From Burkholderiales bacterium (GTDB lineage: Bacteria > Pseudomonadota > Gammaproteobacteria > Burkholderiales > Burkholderiaceae_C), in NCBI GenBank assembly GCA_947381415.1, contig CANCVB010000030.1, positions 1 to 34,433 of the forward strand: a DNA stretch of 34,433 nucleotides, given 5' to 3'. Of this stretch, positions 1-8,392 are shown one piece after another; position 1 is the stretch's first letter; the number at the start of each line of letters is the position of its first letter. The translations under genes and the position numbers were made by a program. The notes under the pieces were generated by a model, which made no database searches, had not been told where the DNA came from, and was given only the letters and a program-made list of their open reading frames with translations.

Positions 1-945
1 CTGATTGCTCAGGACATGATTGCTGTGGATCAGCTCATTAGCCAGCGCTTGAGTTCGGGTGTCCCCTTGGTGGGACAGGTCGCACAGCACATCATCAGTT
101 CAGGGGGCAAGCGCTTGCGCCCAGTGCTTTTGCTGCTGATGGCTGGTGCCCTAGGCTACAAGGGAGACGACCATTTCAAACTGGCTGCTGTGGTGGAATT
201 CATTCACACCGCCACCCTGCTGCACGACGATGTGGTGGACGACTCGGGCATGCGACGTGGAAAAGCCACAGCCAACGCCTTGTTTGGCAACCCTGCCAGT
301 GTTTTGGTCGGCGATTTTTTGTACTCTCGAGCCTTTCAAATGATGGTCGAATGCGGCGAAATGCGTATTTTGGACATCGTGGCAGACGCCACCAATGTGA
401 TCGCTGAAGGCGAAGTGATGCAATTGATGAACATGCACGATGCTTCGCTGGATCAGCAAGGCTACTTGAAAGTCATACGCAGTAAAACCGCTAAATTATT
501 TGAAGCATCCACCCGATTACCAGCGATTTTGGTGCAATCTTCTGCCAACGTAGAAGCCGCATGCGCAGCCTATGGCCAAGCTTTGGGAACCGCTTTTCAA
601 GTCATTGACGATGTGCTTGACTATGATGGCGACGCCAACATGATGGGGAAAAACCTGGGTGATGATTTGCGTGAAGGCAAATCAACGCTGCCACTGATTT
701 TTGCCATGCAGCGCGGCACGCCCAGCCAATGCCAGTTAATTCAAACTGCGATAGAGCAAGGCGATATTGGCGCCTTGGCCGACATCGCAGACATTGTGCG
801 TTCTACAGGCGCCATGCAAGCTACTCGGCAAGCAGCCTCTGCGGAAGCGCAATTAGCCCTGCATGCATTGGATGCCTTGCCGCCAAGCGATTACAAAACG
901 GCTCTGTCTGATATTGCGGCGCAGTTGCTTGAGCGTCAGCACTGA
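1..945 (+). CDS. ispB: Octaprenyl/polyprenyl diphosphate synthase, 5' end cut by window
   Basis: Makes the long isoprenoid side chain of ubiquinone by adding isopentenyl diphosphate units to an allylic primer. Both Asp-rich motifs of trans-prenyltransferases are visible: LLHDDVVDDS (about residue 68 counted from the first ATG at 16) and IDDVLDYDGD (about residue 198), with the GGKRLRP substrate-binding segment near residue 30. The frame is open to base 1, and the upstream residues LIAQD resemble the usual family N-terminus, so the true start is probably outside the window and the ATG at 16 is internal. It converges on the phosphate transporter gene, with only 5 bp between the stops. Function is well supported; chain length is inferred from family membership. 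Confidence 0.93.
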   Translation: MIAQDMIAVDQLISQRLSSGVPLVGQVAQHIISSGGKRLRPVLLLLMAGALGYKGDDHFKLAAVVEFIHTATLLHDDVVDDSGMRRGKATANALFGNPASVLVGDFLYSRAFQMMVECGEMRILDIVADATNVIAEGEVMQLMNMHDASLDQQGYLKVIRSKTAKLFEASTRLPAILVQSSANVEAACAAYGQALGTAFQVIDDVLDYDGDANMMGKNLGDDLREGKSTLPLIFAMQRGTPSQCQLIQTAIEQGDIGALADIADIVRSTGAMQATRQAASAEAQLALHALDALPPSDYKTALSDIAAQLLERQH

Positions 946-950
946 ATCAG

Positions 951-1955
951 CTAATCATAAAGGTACAAGCTAAGCACGTACGCCGCGGCAGAAATAAACG
1001 CGCTGGCAGGGATGGTGAGCACCCATGCCCACACAATATTGCCTGCAACACCCCAGCGCACCGCACTGGGTCGTCGAATCGATCCAACCCCCACAATAGC
1101 GCCGGTAATCGTATGCGTGGTCGACACAGGAATGCCTAAAAAGGTCGCCAAAAACAAGGTCATAGCCCCACCCGTTTCGGCACAAAAACCTCCTACCGGC
1201 TTGAGTTTGGTGATTTTTTGACCCATGGTTTTAACGATACGCCAACCACCAAACAAAGTGCCTGCTGCGATGGCCACATAACAGGCAAAAATCGTCCAAT
1301 AAGGGGGATGGGATTCCTGCGCAGATGCATAGCCAGTGGCAATCAGCAGCATCCAAATAATGCCAATGGTTTTTTGAGCGTCATTGCCGCCATGACCCAA
1401 ACTGTAGGCACCCGCAGACAACAACTGCATGCGGCGAAACCATTTGTCAACTGAGGTAGGTGGTGTTCTCAGAAACAACCAACTGACGATCAACATCATC
1501 AGCGAACCCAGCACAAAGCCCAGGAGAGGCGATACAAAAATAAACAACACCGTGCGCATGACGCCTGAAAACAGCAAGACTGAGGTACCTGCTTTGGCGA
1601 TGACACTACCCACAATTCCGCCAATCAAGGCATGCGAGGAGCTGCTGGGAATACCAAAAAACCAAGTGATTAAATTCCAGCTGATGGCACCTACCAAGGC
1701 GCCAAACACCACATGCACATCAACCACGCCAGGCTCAACAATGCCTTTTCCTACGGTGGCTGCAACACTGAGCTGAAAGACAAACAGCGCCACAAAGTTG
1801 AAAAATGCGGCAAAGGCCACTGCTTGTGTGGGCCGCAGCACACCCGTAGACACCACGGTGGCAATAGAGTTAGCTGCATCGTGAAAGCCGTTGATGAAAT
1901 CAAACATCAAGGCCAGTACCACCAAAACAACCACGACCCAAAGAGCTGACTGCAT
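951..1955 (-). CDS. pit: PiT family inorganic phosphate transporter
   Basis: Low-affinity, cation-coupled phosphate permease of the inner membrane, about 334 residues. The protein is almost wholly hydrophobic and carries the paired PiT signatures: FINGFHDAANSIATVVSTG near the N-terminus and GGNDAQKTIGI in the second half, plus a late ETGGA...VSTTHTITGAI segment typical of the family. The chosen start (MQSALW, ATG at 1955) puts the first membrane helix at the N-terminus; longer versions add a charged, non-family extension. It lies 19 bp downstream of the DUF47 gene on the same strand, the usual operon in which a PhoU-like protein precedes pit. That partner is interrupted here, so regulation may be altered. 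Confidence 0.93.
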   Translation of the reverse strand: MQSALWVVVVLVVLALMFDFINGFHDAANSIATVVSTGVLRPTQAVAFAAFFNFVALFVFQLSVAATVGKGIVEPGVVDVHVVFGALVGAISWNLITWFFGIPSSSSHALIGGIVGSVIAKAGTSVLLFSGVMRTVLFIFVSPLLGFVLGSLMMLIVSWLFLRTPPTSVDKWFRRMQLLSAGAYSLGHGGNDAQKTIGIIWMLLIATGYASAQESHPPYWTIFACYVAIAAGTLFGGWRIVKTMGQKITKLKPVGGFCAETGGAMTLFLATFLGIPVSTTHTITGAIVGVGSIRRPSAVRWGVAGNIVWAWVLTIPASAFISAAAYVLSLYLYD

Positions 1956-1974
1956 ATGCGATCTAGGCTTTCGT

Positions 1975-2622
1975 TCAGGAATTTTCCAGGATGATGCCTT
2001 CAATCAAATTGGCAACATCCTCACACTTGTCCGTGATGGTCTCAAGCAACTCGTAAATGGCTTTGAGCTTGATGAGTTCGCGCACATCTTCTTCTTCACG
2101 AAACAATTTGCTCATGGCGCGACGCATCACATGGTCTGCATCAGACTCCAATAAATCAATTTCTTGGCAGGTTTTGAGGGCACCCTCTGCGGTGTGTGCA
2201 TCAGCCAGTTTGTCCATGAGTTTGACCGCGTCATTCACGCGGGCACAGCACTTCACACCCAAATCAGTCAATAAAAAGATTTCTTCGGTCATGGTGCGCA
2301 CGTTGTAGAGCGACATGGTTTCAGCTGAGTCTTGAATTAAATCCACCACGTCGTCCATGGTGTTAATCAATGAGTGAATTTGCTCTCTGTCAATCGGTGT
2401 AATAAAGGTTTTGTGTAACGCAGTGCTTACCTAATGGGTGATGCGATCTGCCGCGCTTTCTGCCTTGTCTACTTCGCGCGTGTATTTTTCTCGCAATACC
2501 GGATCATCAAAATGTTTCACCAAATTGGCAAATGCCAGCGAAGCTTCCACGATCCGATCCGCATGTCGGTTGAACATTTCAAAGAAGTCATTGTCACGAG
2601 GAAGGAGCTTTGAAAAAATCAT
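1975..2622 (-). pseudogene. DUF47/PhoU-like phosphate transport regulator, interrupted by in-frame TAG
   Basis: Helical cytoplasmic protein of the DUF47 (YkaA/PhoU-like) family that accompanies PiT transporters. Reading from ATG at 2622, codons 1-63 give a normal family N-terminus ending ...AADRITH. Codon 64 is TAG (2431-2433). The same frame then continues without a shift through HKTFITPIDRE, a characteristic family stretch, to ILENS and a stop at 1975. The whole frame is 215 codons, the normal family length, so a single base change (for example GAG to TAG) explains the break. It may be a pseudogene, a read-through or suppressed gene, or a sequencing error; a restart near 2370 (TTG) or 2355 (ATG) could yield a C-terminal fragment. 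Confidence 0.82.
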
Positions 2623-2674
2623 GGAAACGGCGCCTGTTTATGAAAGTTTTGTGACAAGTGTAACGTCCTGAAAC

Positions 2675-2707
2675 AAAAAACCCGCTGCCTTGTGGGCAGC
2701 GGGTTTT
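2675..2707 (-). terminator. Rho-independent terminator of the porin gene
   Basis: Read on the minus strand, AAAACCCGCTGCC pairs with GGCAGCGGGTTTT around a 4-base loop and is followed by a run of T (the A tract at 2675-2680 on the plus strand). It sits 45 bp past the porin stop codon. A stem of about 13 bp with a U tract makes this the clearest terminator in the window. Confidence 0.88.
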
Positions 2708-2751
2708 CAGAGATTTCTTATCCTGCAACTGGCATTAAGCCAGCGTGGGGA

Positions 2752-3852
2752 TTAGAAAGAGTGAAGTACACCCAATGCGTAGCCGGAAGTGGACATGCTA
2801 TTGGCTGCGTAAGGTGAAGGCAAATCTGTTTTGGTTTTGCCAGTTTGCAAGTACACGGTAGTGCGTTTGCTCAAGCTGTAGTTAGCGCCCAACTGGCTGG
2901 CTTTGGTTTTGAGTGCGCCTGTACCATCATCTTGTGACAATGAACCTGTCGAGTAAAAAGCGCTCAATGAGCCGTTAATAGGCACAGTGATACTGGTCAT
3001 TTCACCTTTGTATGAAGTAGGGGCATAGTCACCGCCACCACCAGTATAGATGGGCTTGGAGCTTGCTTCTGCAAGGGTTGCATTGGGATCGGTAGATTTC
3101 GATGTACCGTACCCAATTTTCACCATGCCCAAATCATAGGTAACTGTGCCGCTTGAGTACTTGACTTTGCTTGTAGCATCGATAACTGACTCGCCTGTAA
3201 AACCAGCATACAAAGCGCCGTTAGAGTATGCCAAGGCCCAAGAAGTGCTGTCGCCCTCTTTACGTGGGGAAGCTGTAGTCACTGTAGCGTTGCCATAGGC
3301 TTTACCTAATTCGACTTTCACACCAGGCACAAAAGTAGGCAGTGTGTAGGCAATCATTTTGTCAGTACGTGCAGCGTTACCGGCTGCAGCCGCTGCATAT
3401 GTACCCAAGCCAGAGAAGCCCATGGGGTCATTGGCGATGATGTTGTAGAAAGCGAAATTGTATTGGCGACCCACTTGGATAGAACCGAAACCACCGCTCA
3501 AACCGACGAATGAGTTACGGTTTTCATAATCACCAGCAGATTGACCACCAGCAGCAGTTTGAGGACCGCCATTGGAATCGGTGTTGAGACCGATTTCTTG
3601 TTGGAAGAAAGCCTTCAAACCGCCACCCAAGTCTTCAGAACCTTTGAAACCAATGGCTGAACCGCCATTGTTGGTACCAGTGATATTGGTATTTTTGTAA
3701 CTGCCGTCTGTGGACAAAAGAGATCCTGGGTCAGTTACTTTGGTTGATTGGTAAGCTTGATCGATCGTGCCATAAATGGTGACATCAGCCATTGCGCCAG
3801 TAACGGCAGAAATTGCTGCGAGTGCAACGAGGGTTCTTCGACTCGCTATCAA
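2752..3852 (-). CDS. Gram-negative general porin (betaproteobacterial type)
   Basis: Outer-membrane trimeric beta-barrel porin, 366 residues, letting small hydrophilic solutes diffuse. A signal peptide (RRTLVALAAISAVTGAMA) precedes the mature start DVTIYGTIDQA, typical of Burkholderiales porins, and the chain ends in a C-terminal Phe (GVLHSF), the barrel assembly signal. Middle segments such as GFKGSEDLGGGLKAFFQQE and RNSFVGLSGGFGSIQVGRQ are family hallmarks. No ATG precedes the signal peptide: the first usable codon is TTG at 3852, directly preceded in frame by TAA, with no clear ribosome binding site. The region upstream is extremely AT-rich. The gene has its own terminator and is probably monocistronic. 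Confidence 0.93.
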   Translation of the reverse strand: MIASRRTLVALAAISAVTGAMADVTIYGTIDQAYQSTKVTDPGSLLSTDGSYKNTNITGTNNGGSAIGFKGSEDLGGGLKAFFQQEIGLNTDSNGGPQTAAGGQSAGDYENRNSFVGLSGGFGSIQVGRQYNFAFYNIIANDPMGFSGLGTYAAAAAGNAARTDKMIAYTLPTFVPGVKVELGKAYGNATVTTASPRKEGDSTSWALAYSNGALYAGFTGESVIDATSKVKYSSGTVTYDLGMVKIGYGTSKSTDPNATLAEASSKPIYTGGGGDYAPTSYKGEMTSITVPINGSLSAFYSTGSLSQDDGTGALKTKASQLGANYSLSKRTTVYLQTGKTKTDLPSPYAANSMSTSGYALGVLHSF

Positions 3853-4028
3853 TTATTTAATGCAACTTATTGATTTAATTTAATTTTTTATTTTTAATTC
3901 AGATTAACCCAAATTAATATAGTTATATACTATGCACATTTGATATGAAATTTATTATATTTACTATTTTTATCTTAAATTTAATTTTGACTAATTTTTA
4001 AATTTAAAAAATAATTTATTCGAATTTC
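3853..4028. other. AT-rich divergent intergenic region
   Basis: These 176 bp between the divergent porin and integrase genes are almost entirely A and T, with several poly-T and poly-A runs, in sharp contrast to the flanking genes. The segment must hold the promoters of both genes. No confident -35/-10 pair can be singled out because TATA-like strings are everywhere. Such tracts are typical targets of H-NS-like silencers, but that is inference. Confidence 0.6.
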
Positions 4029-5336
4029 ATGAATACTTCAATGAAAACAAGCGTTAAAGCCTCTAACGACAGTGAATTTCATGTCACTCGCAGTAGGCAT
4101 GCGGTCATCAAATCCAGCATGACCAGCATTGACGGTTTGCCCAAAAAGTTGAAGATATTCCGCATTGCGGGTAGTAAGTTTTGGCAAATGCGTTATTTTG
4201 TGCAAGGCAAGTACATCACCAAAAGCCTGAAAACTGTGGACTTGCCCGAAGCCATCATGTGCGCTCGTTTTATCTATGAAAGTTTGGCTGCTGAAGGCCT
4301 AGGCACGCAAGACAGAAATGAAGACAACTACCCCACGGGAATGAAGAATCAGCAGCTCCTTCATAACTTGATTGAAGACATTCTTCGATCTGAATTGGAA
4401 AAAGTGCAGCGCGATGAGATTCGCCACAACTCCTATGTCATGACGAAAATTCGTTTAGAGGGTTTGATTTTTGAGTTTCTCAAAGACAAGCCCTTGCATA
4501 AGATTGATATTCAAGTGCTTGAAGAATTCATTCGACACATGACGGATAAAAGATTTTCGGCCTCCACCATGCAAGGCTATATCGCACAAATGCGCAAAGT
4601 ACTGCGCTTACTTGAGCGAAAAAAAATCCTCACAGCTGTACCCAGCTTTCCTCCACTGAAAGCGCAGCCTAACTCACGCGGGGGATTCACTGTCACAGAA
4701 TACAAAGCCATACTCCGCAAATCTAAAGAATTGCGAACCCACACCTTCACGGAATGGGGTGAAGGCAAACGGGCTTGGATGCGCAGCGCCTATCACCAAA
4801 TGCCCAAAGAAATCAATTGGCTCATCAGGTTTATGGTCTATAGCTTTATGCGCCCTGGAGATGTACGCCAACTGAAAAACCAGCACATAGAAGTGATCAG
4901 CGGAAACTACCACTACTTGCGATTGACCATGCCAGAAGTCAAGCGTCACAAATCTGCCACTGTCAGCTTGGCACCCGCCGTACCGCTGTTCAAACATATC
5001 CTTACGCACCAGACAGCACAAGGTTACGGTAAACCAAACGACTATGTATTTTTTCCTGAAGTGAAAAACCGTCGGTTGGTGCTGGACATTGTGGGGTGGT
5101 GCTTTAATTGGATACTGAAAGAACTCGATCTCAAGCAAGGCCCCCATGGCAATGACCGCACGTTTTACAGCCTGCGTCACAGTGCCATTACATTCCGACT
5201 GATTTACGGAGGCAATATTGATTTGTTGACCTTGGCGCGTAACGCCAGAACATCGGTAGAGATGATTGAGAAGTTTTACGCGTCAACGCTGTCGGCTGAA
5301 ATGAATGTGAGTTTGTTGCATAGCAAGCGCAGATAA
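4029..5336 (+). CDS. Tyrosine recombinase / phage-type integrase
   Basis: Site-specific recombinase of 435 residues. The N-terminal 100 residues resemble an arm-type DNA-binding region; residues about 110-205 form the helical core-binding domain; the catalytic domain follows. Visible catalytic positions are Arg275 (MRPGDVR), Arg383-His384 (YSLRHSAI, where Tyr380 replaces the first His of the usual HxxR box) and nucleophile Tyr417 (EKFYAS). The gene ends 11 bp before tRNA-Pro, a class of gene often used as an attachment site, but it lies on the 5' side of the tRNA rather than the usual 3' side, and no other mobile genes surround it. It may be a remnant or a domesticated enzyme. The start is the first ATG of the frame; another ATG follows at codon 5. 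Confidence 0.88.
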   Translation: MNTSMKTSVKASNDSEFHVTRSRHAVIKSSMTSIDGLPKKLKIFRIAGSKFWQMRYFVQGKYITKSLKTVDLPEAIMCARFIYESLAAEGLGTQDRNEDNYPTGMKNQQLLHNLIEDILRSELEKVQRDEIRHNSYVMTKIRLEGLIFEFLKDKPLHKIDIQVLEEFIRHMTDKRFSASTMQGYIAQMRKVLRLLERKKILTAVPSFPPLKAQPNSRGGFTVTEYKAILRKSKELRTHTFTEWGEGKRAWMRSAYHQMPKEINWLIRFMVYSFMRPGDVRQLKNQHIEVISGNYHYLRLTMPEVKRHKSATVSLAPAVPLFKHILTHQTAQGYGKPNDYVFFPEVKNRRLVLDIVGWCFNWILKELDLKQGPHGNDRTFYSLRHSAITFRLIYGGNIDLLTLARNARTSVEMIEKFYASTLSAEMNVSLLHSKRR

Positions 5337-5347
5337 AATTTCCCTAT

Positions 5348-5424
5348 CGGGGTGTAGCTTAGCCTGGTAGAGCGCTACGTTCGGGACGTAGAGGCCGGAG
5401 GTTCGAATCCTCTCACCCCGACCA
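5348..5424 (+). tRNA. tRNA-Pro (anticodon CGG)
   Basis: A 77-base cloverleaf with encoded CCA. The acceptor arm CGGGGTG pairs with CACCCCG, the T loop is GGTTCGAATCC, and the anticodon stem CTACG/CGTAG closes the loop TTCGGGA, giving anticodon CGG for proline codon CCG. It sits between the integrase gene and the pilB-like gene. Confidence 0.97.
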
Positions 5425-5444
5425 GCGGCTCTGGTATTTTTTTT
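5421..5444 (+). terminator. Terminator immediately after tRNA-Pro
   Basis: ACCAG pairs with CTGGT around the loop CGGCT, followed by a run of eight T. The left arm overlaps the encoded CCA end of the tRNA, so the tRNA 3' end also forms part of the terminator. Confidence 0.7.
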
Positions 5445-5491
5445 AAGTTGAACTTACACCACACAGAGATTTGGTTTTTTACAGTGAGCCT

Positions 5492-6637
5492 ATGGTTTCA
5501 CTGTCTTACCCTTCTTCCAACGCAGAGCAAGACCAGAAGGCAGTGGTCTGGCTAGAGGCGTTCTTGACTTCTGCATTGGCAGATGCAGCCTCTGATATCC
5601 ATTTCGAACCCTTTGAGCAAGTGCTTCGTGTTCGCGTACGCATTGACGGTCAGCTTCAGGAGCGTGCCGCACCCAACGTGGCCATGAAGGACCGCATCAT
5701 CTCGCGCATCAAAGTCTTATCGCGCATGGATATTTCCGAAAAGCGCTTGCCACAAGACGGGCGTTTACGGTTAACTCTGCAAAAAGTTCAAGTCGATATG
5801 CGCGTGAGTTGTTTGCCCACAATGCATGGTGAAAAAATTGTGCTTCGCATTCAAGCTCTGTTGTCACAACACCTGAATCTGCAAGACCTCGGGTACGAGG
5901 CTCAGCAACTCAGTGACCTACACCATGCCCTACAACAACCCAATGGACTGATCTTGATCACAGGTCCTACTGGCTCAGGAAAAACCATCACGCTTTACAG
6001 TTGCTTGCATTATTTGAATTCGGCACATATCAACATCTCTACAGTAGAAGACCCATGCGAAATCGTCCTACCTGGCATTAACCAGATCAACATCAATGAC
6101 AAAGCAGGCTTAGGTTTCGCACAAACACTGCGAGCACTGCTTCGACAAGACCCTGATGTGGTGATGGTGGGTGAAATTCGTGACAGCGAAACAGCCGATG
6201 TTGCTAGCAAGGCAGCGCAAACAGGGCATCTGGTTTTGTCTACGCTTCACACCAACGATGCACCTTCGGCCTTGACCCGCTTAAACCAACTTGGTTTGGC
6301 AGATTTCAATATCGCCAGTAGCGTCATCTTGATTTGTGCACAACGCTTGGTACGTCAACTGTGTCCTCTTTGCAAACTCGCCATCCCTGGCGAACAACGA
6401 TACAAAGCTGTGGGTTGTCCGGCCTGTAACAACGGCTACAAAGGGCGCGTAGGCATTCACCAGGTCCTGCCCATGACGCCCAGTCTGCAATCACAGATGG
6501 TGTCTGGTCTGGATGTACTGAGGCTCAGTGCGCATGTCAAGGAATCGGGGGTTCTCACACTTCGCCAAGCAGGGCTTATCAAAGCCGCAGCTGGCATCAC
6601 CTCACATGAAGAGGTCTGGGCTGCCACATCCGAATGA
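5492..6637 (+). CDS. pilB: GspE/PilB family secretion ATPase, short form
   Basis: Hexameric ATPase that powers pilus assembly or type II secretion. Visible motifs are SDIHFEP and RVRIDGQL in the second N-domain, Walker A GPTGSGKT near residue 155, the Asp box region VEDPCEI, Walker B VMVGEIRDSETAD, the His box TGHLVLSTLHTNDA, and a tetracysteine zinc site (CPLC...CPAC). At about 381 residues it lacks the roughly 180-residue first N-terminal domain of full PilB. The start is the ATG at 5492; the frame is open slightly upstream to a TTG at 5471. The following gene overlaps by 4 bp (ATGA), so the two are translationally coupled. Confidence 0.88.
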   Translation: MVSLSYPSSNAEQDQKAVVWLEAFLTSALADAASDIHFEPFEQVLRVRVRIDGQLQERAAPNVAMKDRIISRIKVLSRMDISEKRLPQDGRLRLTLQKVQVDMRVSCLPTMHGEKIVLRIQALLSQHLNLQDLGYEAQQLSDLHHALQQPNGLILITGPTGSGKTITLYSCLHYLNSAHINISTVEDPCEIVLPGINQININDKAGLGFAQTLRALLRQDPDVVMVGEIRDSETADVASKAAQTGHLVLSTLHTNDAPSALTRLNQLGLADFNIASSVILICAQRLVRQLCPLCKLAIPGEQRYKAVGCPACNNGYKGRVGIHQVLPMTPSLQSQMVSGLDVLRLSAHVKESGVLTLRQAGLIKAAAGITSHEEVWAATSE

Positions 6638-7689
6638 CCGCAAAACTCAAGCACCAATCGCATTTCACGCGTCAACTGGCAACGCTGGTCGCAGCAGGAC
6701 TGCCTTTGCTACAGGCTTTGGAAACCATGGCCAAGTCCGCGCAAGTTGCCGAGTTGCAAAGTTTGATTGCTCGGCTGTGCGTGTTGCTGGAAAACGGTTC
6801 TTCTTTTCACCATGCCTTGTCACAAGTGCCCTACTTTGACACCTTGTACGTAGAGCTGGTACGGGCAGCTGAAACTGCCGGCAATCTTGACGCGGTATTA
6901 GAGCGCTTGGCTGTTTTACTTGAAAAACGACAGGCTATCCATGCGCAGATTCGTTCTGCATTAACTTACCCTTGTGCAGTCCTTGCCATTTCATTGTTGG
7001 TGGTTGGCGTCATCATGGTATGGGTTGTTCCGGTCTTTGAAGGCATATTTACGTCTCTCGGCGCTGAATTGCCCGCACTGACCCACTCGGTCTTGCAAAT
7101 GAGCCGTTGGTTTTCCAATGGTGGTGTCTACTACGCCATGATGGCCTTGGTGTGCGGCAGTGTGGTTTTGCGTTTGCTGATGCGCAACCCGTTTTTTCAG
7201 TTGTGGCGCGATACCCAAGTTTTGCGCCTCCCCATCATCGGTAGCTTGGTGCACCACATGCAACTCTCCTTGTGGACACTGACACTGTCTGATTTACTCA
7301 AGGCAGGTGTACCTATGCTTGAGGCTTTGGAAGTGGTTGCTTCTTGCAGCACCAACCGCTTGCTGGGTATGGCAACCATTCACATGCGTACCTCTGTCAG
7401 CCAAGGCGTTTCTCTGGCAGATGCCATCATGAGCGTTTCAGCACCCACCGCAAAGCTTCGCTTGTTTCCGTTGATGTTGGCGCAATTGGTTGCTGTGGGC
7501 GAACAAAGTGGCGCCTTGGACAACTTGCTAGCCAAACTCGCCCAACAACTTAGCAGCCAAGTAGATCATTTGCTAAACCGTTTTACCCAACTTTTGGAAC
7601 CTGCCTTGATGGTGATGCTGGGCTTGCTTGTTGGAGGCTTGGTGGTTGCACTCTACTTGCCCATCTTTCAAATGGGTCAATTGCTCTAA
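6634..7689 (+). CDS. pilC: Type IV pilus / type II secretion inner-membrane platform protein
   Basis: Polytopic inner-membrane platform protein of the GspF/PilC family that couples the ATPase to pilin extraction. It has two tandem T2SSF domains: the first opens with FTRQLATLVAAGLPLLQALE, the second with LSDLLKAGVPMLEALE, each followed by hydrophobic helices (about residues 113-138, 165-182 and a long C-terminal helix). Length is 351 residues against about 400 for typical PilC, because it starts directly at the first domain. The prepilin peptidase gene pilD, normally next, is absent: coaE begins 21 bp after the stop. Confidence 0.88.
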   Translation: MTAKLKHQSHFTRQLATLVAAGLPLLQALETMAKSAQVAELQSLIARLCVLLENGSSFHHALSQVPYFDTLYVELVRAAETAGNLDAVLERLAVLLEKRQAIHAQIRSALTYPCAVLAISLLVVGVIMVWVVPVFEGIFTSLGAELPALTHSVLQMSRWFSNGGVYYAMMALVCGSVVLRLLMRNPFFQLWRDTQVLRLPIIGSLVHHMQLSLWTLTLSDLLKAGVPMLEALEVVASCSTNRLLGMATIHMRTSVSQGVSLADAIMSVSAPTAKLRLFPLMLAQLVAVGEQSGALDNLLAKLAQQLSSQVDHLLNRFTQLLEPALMVMLGLLVGGLVVALYLPIFQMGQLL

Positions 7690-7710
7690 GAGGTCTTATA
7701 AACTGCGCAC

Positions 7711-8316
7711 ATGCATTCTCAAGCTTTCAAACGTATCGGCCTAACAGGTGGTATTGGCAGCGGCAAAACCACCTTAGGGCGCATGCTGGTCGTGCGTGGT
7801 TTTGCGTTAATTGATGCAGATGCCATTTCAAGAGCGCTGACGGGTGCAGGCGGTGCAGCCATGCCTCTGATCCAACAGGCTTTTGGTGACAACTTTGTTG
7901 CCCCAGACGGCAGCATGGACAGAGCCCGAATGCGTAGTTTGGTGTTTAGCCAACCCGAAAGCAAAAACCAACTGGAAGCTATCTTGCATCCCTTGGTTCG
8001 CAAGTCCATTTCTGACCAGGAAATCGCATTAAGAGCCGAGGGTAAACCCTTGGCTATTTTGGACATACCTTTGCTGTTGGAGTCAGACCGCAGAACCGAT
8101 CAGTTAGACGGCATCATGGTGGTGGACTGCAGCCCCGAGAGGCAAATTGCACGCGTCATGGCCAGAAATGGGTGGACGCAGAACGAGGTTCAAGCAGTGA
8201 TTGACGCGCAAGTGGGGCGCGCGCAAAGACTGGCGGCTGCAACTTGGGTCATCAACAATGACATTGATGACCTCTCGGCCTTGCAAAAGCAAGCTGACGC
8301 TTGGCATCCCTTTTAA
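7711..8316 (+). CDS. coaE: Dephospho-CoA kinase
   Basis: Last step of coenzyme A synthesis: phosphorylates the 3'-hydroxyl of dephospho-CoA with ATP in the cytoplasm. The P-loop GLTGGIGSGKTT starts at residue 10. IDADAISR, ILHPLVR and LDIPLLLES are the conserved CoaE segments, and the length of 201 residues is normal. Placed between pilC and zapD as in many betaproteobacteria, with pilD missing from the usual order. Confidence 0.96.
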   Translation: MHSQAFKRIGLTGGIGSGKTTLGRMLVVRGFALIDADAISRALTGAGGAAMPLIQQAFGDNFVAPDGSMDRARMRSLVFSQPESKNQLEAILHPLVRKSISDQEIALRAEGKPLAILDIPLLLESDRRTDQLDGIMVVDCSPERQIARVMARNGWTQNEVQAVIDAQVGRAQRLAAATWVINNDIDDLSALQKQADAWHPF

Positions 8317-8392
8317 TCCCATTTGTATTGAAAAACCCCTGTTTCAGCGGTTATCATTTGACTAGTTGCTGTTTACTAACTTGCGAAGTATT

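Noticed and set aside
4674..5180. Antisense frame of 168 codons inside the integrase gene
   Set aside because: No recognisable protein pattern and it lies wholly opposite the catalytic domain of the integrase.
5348..5424. tRNA-Pro as attachment site of a genomic island
   Set aside because: No second copy of the tRNA 3' end is visible in the window and no cargo genes lie next to the integrase.
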